Positions 28,665 through 35,715 of a stretch of 35,715 nt of DNA are shown here, piece by piece. Origin of the DNA: an uncultured Odoribacter sp. (lineage in GTDB: Bacteria > Bacteroidota > Bacteroidia > Bacteroidales > Marinifilaceae); NCBI GenBank assembly GCA_900541415.1, contig UQJP01000035.1, positions 1 through 35,715 of the forward strand. The letters run 5' to 3'. Under the pieces are notes generated by a model. It made no database searches. It was not told the origin of the DNA and saw only the letters and a program-made list of their open reading frames with translations. The position numbers and the translations under genes were made by a program. The first letter of the stretch is position 1. Every line of letters begins with the position of its first letter.

Positions 28665-30146
28665 CTATTCAAGATCCTCATAATAAGGATTCTGCACCAG
28701 CAAACCACCGTTCGCATCTATTTCATCCTTATGGATCGGCAGGTAATAACCACGCACATCCGCCAATTTCGCTTCATACAGCGGACGAAGCTGGGCCGAC
28801 ACATTCTCCAGGATCACATCCAGCAAATAATCTTTATACTGGTAATCATTGCGTTTTGCCATCCTCAAAATATCAAACCAGCGTTTTCCTTCGGCGATAA
28901 ACTCCCGCTGACGCTCATCCATCACCATTTCGAGCGCGTCCCGTTCCCCCTGTGGCACTCCCGGATGCTGGCTGTATCCGGCACGCTCCCGGATTCTTTT
29001 CACCAATTCCCACGCTCCGCTGTAATCTTTCTCTCCCATCACCAAAGCCTCCGCCTTCATCAACAACACATCAGCATAACGATAGAAAATCCAATTGGCA
29101 TTCCGGTCTTCGGAAGCACGGGTAGCCGCACCATCCAACGAAATTTCCTTGCCGGCATACTTCCAAATCCTCTTATCTTCCAAATAAGTGGCACCCACAC
29201 CCCGGTAATCGTTCTCTGCCATTTCCGAAAACAGCTCCGAAGAACGGTAAGACAAAGCATAACGGGCAGAACCGAAAAACCAATTATATAAATTATTGGT
29301 GTTGTTGCTGATCGGAGATTTCCATTGCAATTCGAAAATACCCTCGTTACTATTACCGGGATTAAACAATGTATACCAATCAGACTTGCTGACCAAATCA
29401 TACTGTCCCGAAGTAATCACTTTATTACAAGCCTCCAAAGCTCCCGCATAATTTTCAGCCCACAAGTAAACATCGGCCAGCAACGTATACGCAGCCCAGC
29501 AGGTAGCACGTCCCTTATTTTTAGCCACATCCCCGTATCCCGGCTTACATTTGGTCACAGCCTCTTTCAGGTCAGCGATAATCTGATTCAGCACGGCTTC
29601 CTCGCTCACCTTAGCCTGTGTAAACTCCTTTTCATCGTCTACATAGGGTTCCAGCACCAAAGGTACCTCACCGAAAGTACGTACCAGATAGAAATAAGCC
29701 AAAGCACGCATAAATTTAGCCTCGCCTACATACGAATTCATCACCTCGGGGGCAAACGTAGGATCTTTTTCCAACACAGTAGGCCCGTATTTAATCACGG
29801 CATTCGCATTCCCGATCACGGAATAGAAATCTTTCCATTTGCAAATACTGTTCGTGGTGAGAATTTGCAGTTCATATATATTTTGTTCCTCGGTAGTAGC
29901 CTTAGCTCCCAAAGCCAAAGCATCCCCCCTGAGTTCTCCCCACTGAATAAACTTTTCCAGGCAACTTCTTGACTGAGTATAAACCGACATCACCACAGCC
30001 TCCACATCCTCCTTCGTATTCCAATACATATCACTGGTCTGGTCGTTCTCAGGCAGCAAGTCCAGCCAAGAATTACATCCCGCTCCGGTCAGCGACAAGA
30101 GCAATACCGCCAAGCATATCTTTATTTTCTTAAAACACTTTTTCAT
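28665..30146 (-). CDS. SusD/RagB-family surface lipoprotein (SusD-A)
   Basis: 493 residues from the ATG at 30146 (MKKCFKKIK), matching the start of the plus-strand paralog 5620-7131; the in-frame ATG at 30167 would overlap the SusC gene by 11 bases. The lipoprotein signal peptide ends at LTGAGC and is followed by NSWLDLLPENDQTSDMYW, nearly the same as the paralog. AYFYLVRTFGEVPLVLEPY and the C-terminal ERQREFIAEGKRWFDILRMAKR signature confirm the family. It is the lid partner of the SusC-A at 30157-33420, 10 bases upstream. Confidence 0.95.
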   Translation of the reverse strand: MKKCFKKIKICLAVLLLSLTGAGCNSWLDLLPENDQTSDMYWNTKEDVEAVVMSVYTQSRSCLEKFIQWGELRGDALALGAKATTEEQNIYELQILTTNSICKWKDFYSVIGNANAVIKYGPTVLEKDPTFAPEVMNSYVGEAKFMRALAYFYLVRTFGEVPLVLEPYVDDEKEFTQAKVSEEAVLNQIIADLKEAVTKCKPGYGDVAKNKGRATCWAAYTLLADVYLWAENYAGALEACNKVITSGQYDLVSKSDWYTLFNPGNSNEGIFELQWKSPISNNTNNLYNWFFGSARYALSYRSSELFSEMAENDYRGVGATYLEDKRIWKYAGKEISLDGAATRASEDRNANWIFYRYADVLLMKAEALVMGEKDYSGAWELVKRIRERAGYSQHPGVPQGERDALEMVMDERQREFIAEGKRWFDILRMAKRNDYQYKDYLLDVILENVSAQLRPLYEAKLADVRGYYLPIHKDEIDANGGLLVQNPYYEDLE

Positions 30147-30156
30147 ATCCAATCCT

Positions 30157-33100
30157 TTAAAAATCAACGGTTATACCTAATGCCATTCTGATCGGACGCG
30201 GAGTGTCGGCATTGTCCACAGCCAACTGATAGATACTATTTCCTTCCAGTCCGACTTCGGGATTCTGTCCCTTATACTTCGTTATCGTCCACAAATCATA
30301 ACCAGTCAAATAAACCTCCGCTCTTTGAAGTCCCAATTTCTGTAAAATCGGTTTTTTCAAAGAATACGACAAAGTCAACTGCTTCATTCTCAAAAACGTT
30401 GCATTATCCACAAAACGATCGGAGCCTAAATAATTATAACCACGTCCCCAAAGAGCGCGGGGAATTTCGGTATTATCCCCCTCGTGCCTCCACCGTCTTA
30501 ACACAGCCGTGCTTTGATTATCGGCACCATACATATTCTCCGTATTGATACGGGTTTTGTTAATCGCACTTTGCCCCACACGTCCCTGAAAGAACGTACG
30601 TACTTTAAAATTCTTATACCCGATATTGATTCCGAAACCTCCGGTCAGGATCGGCATCGAATTACCCAGATAAACAATATCATACTTATCGATCACCCCG
30701 TCGTGGTTCACATCTTCATAAATAGCATCGCCCGGCCTCATCCGCACATTATTCACGGTCATATACACCGGATTTCCCGCCATATCCATAATCGGATTAT
30801 TATTGGCATCCCGGGCAATCGTCTGGGCTTCATTTTGGTACACTCCCAGGCACTTATAACCGTAGAACGAACCCAGCGGGTCGCCTTCCACAACATTCTG
30901 TGCATAGTTGCTATTACCGAAAGTGTACTTTTCATAAGTCATGTTCGACGGCAACTCTTTCACCTCGTTCCGGTTACGGGAAACATTGAAATTAACGCCC
31001 AAATTGAAATCTTCGGTCTTGATAATATTCCGGTAATCGATACGGAACTCCCAACCATAGTTCCTGATTTTTCCCGAATTGAAATAAGACACAGTTCCGA
31101 AACCGGTTGTGGAAGAAATTTTAGCATCCTTTTGCAGCAAATCATCGGACACTTTATCATACAAATCAAAAGTCACTTCCAGATTATGGTTCAAAAACGC
31201 CAAATCCACACCGAAATTATTTTGGGTAACGATTTCCCATTTCAGGTTGTTCAGCTGAATCGTTGAAGGCGACACGGCCGCAGAGCCGATATAATCACCG
31301 TTGGAAGTGAACTTGCCGATATATGGATACGACCCTGAAGGCGAGTTTCCGGTTTTACCCCAGCTATACCGGAATTTAGCATCGCTCAACCAGGCAGAAT
31401 ACGGTTTCAGGAAATTTTCCTCGGAAACACGCCAGGCCACAGAAGCACTCGGAAATCCTCCCCATCGACGGTCTTTACCCATACGTGAATTTCCTTCGTA
31501 GCGATACCCTGCGGTAAGCATATAACGGTCTTTATAATTATAGTGTGCATTGAACACAAACCCCACTGTCCGGTTTCTTGAACTTCCCGACCCCATAGAA
31601 ACAATCTTACCTCCGGTGGTGGGATCGCTCAGGCTTTCCGAGCCTACACCGCTCACCTCACTGCTATAACTGGCCGTGGACGATTCTTTGATCTGCGACA
31701 TCACGGTCAGGATCATCCGGTGCGACTCATTGAACATTTTATTGTAAACCAATTTATTATTGATATTCATCGACAGGTTATCCGACTTCAGGTCGTCGCT
31801 CATATTGAAGTAATTGCTGGAAGAATTAACCCCGGTAGCTATCTGCGGCAAAAACTTCTTCGTATTCTTAGCTCCAATATCGAAACCTATATCCGAGTTA
31901 AAGATCAGGTCGGCAATAATACGGTATTGTAAATTAAAAGTCACGCGAATATCACGGCTGGTGGTATTATTCATAGACTCTTTAGCCATAGCTATCGGGT
32001 TGAACGTCCAATTCGACCAGGTCCCCTGAAAAGGAGTGTAATTCGAAGTTTCCACCGGAACAAAATATTCGGAAGTACGTTCCCCGTTTTCATCCAGCAG
32101 GTACGGCGACATATTCGGCATCTTCGTCATCGCCTCGCCCCTCACCTTCACTTTACCGGCGGAATCTTTCCAACTATCCTCCCGCTGCCCCTGGGTGAAA
32201 GCGAATCCGGCAGACACCCGTAATTTGGTTGAAAAATTATAATCCACATTCAAACGGGTAGACAAACGGTTGAAACCCGTCCCTATCGTCGTTCCTCCTT
32301 CATGCAAATATCCCACAGAGAAACGGTAAAGGGCTTTATCGCCACCGCCGGACATTGAAAAGTTAGTTTCACTGGTCAGGGCATTTTTCTTAATTTCGTC
32401 CACCCAGTCCGTATTCTGGTTATACTCATTGAAATATTTATAATCCGGGTCAAAATTAATCTCCGGATATTTGGTCAGGCGTTCCATTTCCGACCAGTGA
32501 AAACCGACATCCAACATACGGTTCCACATAGCATCGTGGATCATGGTCACATATTGCCGGCCATTCAACATGGAAATGGGCTTCGGTTCCACCTTAAAAT
32601 CGATCTTCTGGGAAATAGAAAAACGCGTTTTTCCCTTCGAGCCCCTTTTAGTAGTGATAATCAGCACACCGTTAGCTCCCTTCGACCCCCAAATAGCAGT
32701 GGCAGCAGCATCCTTTAACACCTCGATCGATTCAATGTCGCTCGGGGAAATATTAACCAAAGCTCCGAAATCGTCCTCATTGGCGGTAGCGAAATCGAAA
32801 TCGCTGTCGATCTCCGTATCATACGGAATTCCGTCGATCACGATCAACGGCTCATTGCTGGCATTCAAAGAACTCGTACCCCGGATACGGATAGCCATTT
32901 TAGAACCGGGATCACCGGAGGAGGCAATAATATCCACATTTCCCAAACGCCCCTGCAAAGCATCCTCGATCGAAGTCGCCTGCAACTCAGCCATCTCCTC
33001 CATATCGATTTTCTGCCGCGCCACACCCAAGTCCTTCACCGGCACACCCATATCGCTTTTCTCTATCATTTTATGCGTCACACTCACCTCACCCAGCGTC

Positions 33101-33420
33101 TGGGCTTCTTCTTCCAGCACCACGTTAATCACTTTCTGACCTTTGTATTTCACTGTCTGTGTTTTATAACCCACAAAAGAAAATACAATGCTAATATCCT
33201 TCACTCCTGCCGGAATCGTCATATAATACTCTCCATTCGGATTGGTAACAACCCCCACCAAAATACGGTTATTCTCATTCTGGGCATAAACCGTGGTACC
33301 GATCATCGGTCCAACATTATCACGCACCAATCCGGTCAAAATCTGCTGCGAAAATCCGGAAAAAGGGATAAGCAGCAAAAAGAGGAATAAAACCTTCTTT
33401 ATATTATTTGTTATTCTCAT
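30157..33420 (-). CDS. SusC-family TonB-dependent outer-membrane transporter (SusC-A)
   Basis: 1087 residues. The Sec signal peptide ends near SGFSQ-Q. A carboxypeptidase-regulatory-like domain (about 26-104) is followed by a TonB-box-like segment GEVSVTH (110-116), a plug with IRIRGTSSLNASNEPLIVID, and a barrel ending TVDF. No STN domain is present. The paralog is 2350-5607. Plug blocks such as GTSSLNASNEPLIVID, LKDAAATAIWGSK and IDKYDIVYLGNSMPILTGG are identical or nearly so, whereas blocks in the barrel middle (around residues 390-450) diverge. That pattern fits conserved mechanics with altered ligand contacts, but this is inference. It is the second gene of the minus operon, with SusD-A after it. 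Confidence 0.95.
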   Translation of the reverse strand: MRITNNIKKVLFLFLLLIPFSGFSQQILTGLVRDNVGPMIGTTVYAQNENNRILVGVVTNPNGEYYMTIPAGVKDISIVFSFVGYKTQTVKYKGQKVINVVLEEEAQTLGEVSVTHKMIEKSDMGVPVKDLGVARQKIDMEEMAELQATSIEDALQGRLGNVDIIASSGDPGSKMAIRIRGTSSLNASNEPLIVIDGIPYDTEIDSDFDFATANEDDFGALVNISPSDIESIEVLKDAAATAIWGSKGANGVLIITTKRGSKGKTRFSISQKIDFKVEPKPISMLNGRQYVTMIHDAMWNRMLDVGFHWSEMERLTKYPEINFDPDYKYFNEYNQNTDWVDEIKKNALTSETNFSMSGGGDKALYRFSVGYLHEGGTTIGTGFNRLSTRLNVDYNFSTKLRVSAGFAFTQGQREDSWKDSAGKVKVRGEAMTKMPNMSPYLLDENGERTSEYFVPVETSNYTPFQGTWSNWTFNPIAMAKESMNNTTSRDIRVTFNLQYRIIADLIFNSDIGFDIGAKNTKKFLPQIATGVNSSSNYFNMSDDLKSDNLSMNINNKLVYNKMFNESHRMILTVMSQIKESSTASYSSEVSGVGSESLSDPTTGGKIVSMGSGSSRNRTVGFVFNAHYNYKDRYMLTAGYRYEGNSRMGKDRRWGGFPSASVAWRVSEENFLKPYSAWLSDAKFRYSWGKTGNSPSGSYPYIGKFTSNGDYIGSAAVSPSTIQLNNLKWEIVTQNNFGVDLAFLNHNLEVTFDLYDKVSDDLLQKDAKISSTTGFGTVSYFNSGKIRNYGWEFRIDYRNIIKTEDFNLGVNFNVSRNRNEVKELPSNMTYEKYTFGNSNYAQNVVEGDPLGSFYGYKCLGVYQNEAQTIARDANNNPIMDMAGNPVYMTVNNVRMRPGDAIYEDVNHDGVIDKYDIVYLGNSMPILTGGFGINIGYKNFKVRTFFQGRVGQSAINKTRINTENMYGADNQSTAVLRRWRHEGDNTEIPRALWGRGYNYLGSDRFVDNATFLRMKQLTLSYSLKKPILQKLGLQRAEVYLTGYDLWTITKYKGQNPEVGLEGNSIYQLAVDNADTPRPIRMALGITVDF

Positions 33421-33437
33421 ATCAACTATTTTTTAGA

Positions 33438-35627
33438 TTATTCCGGCTGTATATCCGTGGTTTCTATTTGATAAATAATACCGTCAGTCGTAAATCTCGG
33501 ATACTTACCGGATAGAGTATAGCATTGCTTCGTCCCTTTATCGTTAGTCAGACGGAGGCGGAAATTATCCACATCCTGATACAACCCCAATTCAAAATAT
33601 TTTCTTTCATAAATATTGGAATTGGCAACATCCACCGATAACGTGGAATACATTCCGTCGTCCCCGATTCCCGGCATGACATAATTGGCAACCTTATTAC
33701 TCTCTAAAGTCACAAAGAAATATTTCAGAAAAGTAACCAGAGAAGCCGAATCCTGAGGGATATTATCCGCCGCATCGATCGCTGCATTCGTTGGAGCGAA
33801 AACCATCGCCGTTTCCCCTGCCAACATCGGAATGGTTATCACCCCGTTAATTTCCTCCCACAACCCTGCTTTCTTCATTAACGCCCAAAATTTCGAATAT
33901 TCGGTATTAGTCAGCACATCCGTCAAAACTTCATCGGTTTTACCGATCAATTGCTCCGACTCATAGGTCACTCCGTTCGAATATTCTCCCAAAGGAACAA
34001 CCTGCACGGCTTCATCCGTTTCCTGTTCTCCGGCAACCCCGCCGCCAAACACTTTAATATAAGTCAGGCTCTTTTTGGTAGGAAACACCTGTTGTTTATT
34101 GAAATCCGTGATTTTTTGCGGCACAACATGCATCGCCACTAAATCCGACAATTCGAGAGCCGTCATTTCCACATACTTGCCATCCTCCACATTCAATTTC
34201 TCGAATTTCTCATCACCCAAAATATCCGCATTCCCGATATTCAACCGGATTCCCATCGCCTCGAACGCTTCATCTCTCGGAACAAACAAAGTATAATCGT
34301 TATCCGGATTGGTCAGCTGGATAATCTCTCCGGTCTTATAAAGCAAATTCATAAACATATTGTATTCCGAATGCTGGAACAAAGGCTTAGTCACCGTCTT
34401 AAAAGGGGCAGGCACCAAAACCTTATTAATTCCATAAAACACCCCATTGGTACACATCTCCTTCACATCCGTACGGTCTACATCAAAATCGCAGGCATCT
34501 CCGTAAGTTGTGGTCACCTTCCCGGCCTTGATTTCTTCAGGCAACACAATATTGCTACTCTTGATATGATTGCTCAACAAATATTCCAACGCCAGCAACG
34601 GAATATCCTCCCGGCTCTGATAAGCAGGGAAAAACTCATGAATAAAACTTTCCAATGCGGCATCATTCGGCACAAAGGCATTAAAAGCCGTTCCCGATGC
34701 AACCTGAATATTTTCAGTAAAGCCACCTTCATAATTAAAAGTCCATTCGCTGGCAATCTTAGGCAAAGAATTGTGATAATACACATAAATACTATCATTG
34801 GAAGTAGCCCCATATTTTTCCGAAAGCTGCGCATCGTAAGTGATCGCAGCAAAACGGTCATACAAACTTTTAAAAACGGAATAATTCTTAGAAGGATCTT
34901 CAACAATGTCATAAATATTACGAAGCGGTTTCAGCGTATTATCGATCAGATACAGGTAACCGTTATCGGTAGGAATTCCATTCCCCCCCTCTATCACGCT
35001 TGCATTGGCCACATAAAACTGATTATCCCCTTTCCACTGGCTGTTTGGGAAAAAATACTTGTAATTATACTCCAGGTCAGCCAACTTCTTAAAATGGAAT
35101 AAATCGGTGGATAATACAGGTAAATATTTCTCCCGTTTATACACCTCTATCTTCCGCCCTGTTTTCGGATTAGTCACAACCTGAATCGGATCTTTTCCAA
35201 AAGTCTTATGCTTGTAATAAATTCCCGGATTGGTCGCTGGATTCAACACTCCATTCGGTTGAAAATTCATCAGATCGTCCGGTTTGTAAGAATACTGCAC
35301 AATATGATTACCTACCAGCACTTTCAGGGAATCCAACGGCACATTGTCCACACTGCTCCACCCGTGCGCATGAAGATACGTCATAAATTGTGCATCGTCC
35401 GGAGCAAAAACTGTGCAAAGACCTTGCCCGTCGACGATGATTTTAAAACCAGCGAGATCGATTGCATGAAGAAATTGGCTATACTGCCCTTTTCCCTGCA
35501 AAATCTCGTAAGCACTCCCCTGAAGCCAATCAGGGCGTTCATAATGTTTCTCCATTTCATCCTCGCACCCCAGCAAAGGCCCAAAAAAGAAAAACATTAA
35601 TAAAATTTTACTACACGCTACTCTCAT
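33438..35627 (-). CDS. Four-repeat FAS1 (fasciclin) surface lipoprotein, intact copy
   Basis: 729 residues, first gene of the minus operon. The lipoprotein signal peptide (MFFFFGPLLGC, Cys21) is followed by EDEMEKHYERPDW, an acidic surface-export pattern shared with the plus-strand paralog. Four FAS1-like repeats are visible. Repeat 1 starts at SAYEILQGKGQYSQFL, with LCTVFAPDDAQFM and GNHIVQYSY. Repeat 2 starts at NYSVFKSLYDRF, with FNAFVPNDAALESF and SNHIKSSNI. Repeat 3 starts at SEYNMFMNLLYKTG, with YTLFVPRDEAF and AMHVVPQKI. Repeat 4 starts at TEYSKFWALMKKAGLW, with AMVFAPTNAAI. No catalytic motif is apparent. The multi-FAS1 layout resembles that of animal matrix adhesion proteins in domain type only, so binding a surface or matrix ligand next to SusC-A/SusD-A is a hypothesis. 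Confidence 0.9.
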   Translation of the reverse strand: MRVACSKILLMFFFFGPLLGCEDEMEKHYERPDWLQGSAYEILQGKGQYSQFLHAIDLAGFKIIVDGQGLCTVFAPDDAQFMTYLHAHGWSSVDNVPLDSLKVLVGNHIVQYSYKPDDLMNFQPNGVLNPATNPGIYYKHKTFGKDPIQVVTNPKTGRKIEVYKREKYLPVLSTDLFHFKKLADLEYNYKYFFPNSQWKGDNQFYVANASVIEGGNGIPTDNGYLYLIDNTLKPLRNIYDIVEDPSKNYSVFKSLYDRFAAITYDAQLSEKYGATSNDSIYVYYHNSLPKIASEWTFNYEGGFTENIQVASGTAFNAFVPNDAALESFIHEFFPAYQSREDIPLLALEYLLSNHIKSSNIVLPEEIKAGKVTTTYGDACDFDVDRTDVKEMCTNGVFYGINKVLVPAPFKTVTKPLFQHSEYNMFMNLLYKTGEIIQLTNPDNDYTLFVPRDEAFEAMGIRLNIGNADILGDEKFEKLNVEDGKYVEMTALELSDLVAMHVVPQKITDFNKQQVFPTKKSLTYIKVFGGGVAGEQETDEAVQVVPLGEYSNGVTYESEQLIGKTDEVLTDVLTNTEYSKFWALMKKAGLWEEINGVITIPMLAGETAMVFAPTNAAIDAADNIPQDSASLVTFLKYFFVTLESNKVANYVMPGIGDDGMYSTLSVDVANSNIYERKYFELGLYQDVDNFRLRLTNDKGTKQCYTLSGKYPRFTTDGIIYQIETTDIQPE

Positions 35628-35678
35628 AAAATTTAACTTAGATTATTACACGTTTTAACCACAATATTGATAATTCAC

Positions 35679-35715
35679 ATTACGTTCATTACAGATAAAT
35701 CCAATAAAAACGAAC
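35679..35715 (-). promoter_or_regulatory. Upstream block shared by both operons, minus copy
   Basis: Read on the minus strand, CGTTTTTATTGGAT (35712-35699) and ATGAACGTAAT (35689-35679) match the blocks at 9-22 and 38-48 upstream of the plus operon. They end 52 bases before the ATG of the FAS1 gene. They are likely part of the promoter or a regulator site; no canonical -33/-7 elements are certain. Confidence 0.35.

Noticed and set aside
28374..29291. Long plus-strand open frame (305 codons) opposite the FAS1 and SusD genes
   Set aside because: It lies antisense across two well-supported genes, its translation has low-complexity, unrecognisable content, and it crosses their boundary. The same holds for the plus-strand frames at 23679-24302, 29325-29972, 30514-31266 and 34371-35102.
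1..35715. Mirror symmetry as an assembly artefact
   Set aside because: The two halves differ at many positions, in lengths and in internal insertions; an artefact would give near-identical copies.
1..35715. tRNA, rRNA, CRISPR, insertion sequence or regulator genes
   Set aside because: Gaps between genes are nearly all under 35 bases, and the two larger gaps contain only terminators and a probable promoter. No transposase, sigma/anti-sigma pair or two-component protein was seen in any frame.

Overview
The window reads as chromosomal DNA of a gut-type Bacteroidota (probably order Bacteroidales). It contains four SusC/SusD outer-membrane transporter pairs, many acidic-tailed surface lipoproteins, and start codons preceded by short AT-rich gaps rather than Shine-Dalgarno sequences. 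No genus-level marker is present. There are no RNA genes, insertion sequences, CRISPR arrays or regulators. Coding density is very high: genes within each operon are 4 to about 34 bases apart.

Layout: two paralogous eight-gene operons face each other and meet at a single glycoside hydrolase gene. The plus-strand operon (152-16938) runs: four-repeat FAS1 lipoprotein (frameshifted), SusC-A, SusD-A, FAS1 lipoprotein, second FAS1 lipoprotein, SusC-B, SusD-B, M60-like lipoprotein. The minus-strand operon (35627 down to 18651) has the same eight genes in the same order. The window is therefore a roughly 35.7 kb mirror-image duplication. Between the 3' ends lies a GH88 unsaturated glucuronyl hydrolase (17138-18379, plus strand). 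Factor-independent terminators follow the plus operon, GH88 and the minus operon.

The copies are old and diverged, with clear protein homology along every gene but different variable regions, so this is not an assembly artefact. Two plus-strand genes appear compromised. The first FAS1 gene has an apparent one-base deletion near 793. The M60-like protein has no HExxH zinc motif, whereas the minus copy keeps HEFGH and a downstream glutamate.

Proposed joint function (inference): FAS1 lipoproteins, SusD proteins and the M60 protein form a cell-surface complex that binds and trims a host glycoprotein or proteoglycan. The SusC channels import fragments using TonB energy, and periplasmic GH88 removes unsaturated uronic acid from oligosaccharides made by a polysaccharide lyase encoded elsewhere. 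Eight FAS1 domains per operon is the most unusual property; FAS1 domains in animals occur in matrix adhesion proteins. The substrate cannot be determined from the sequence.
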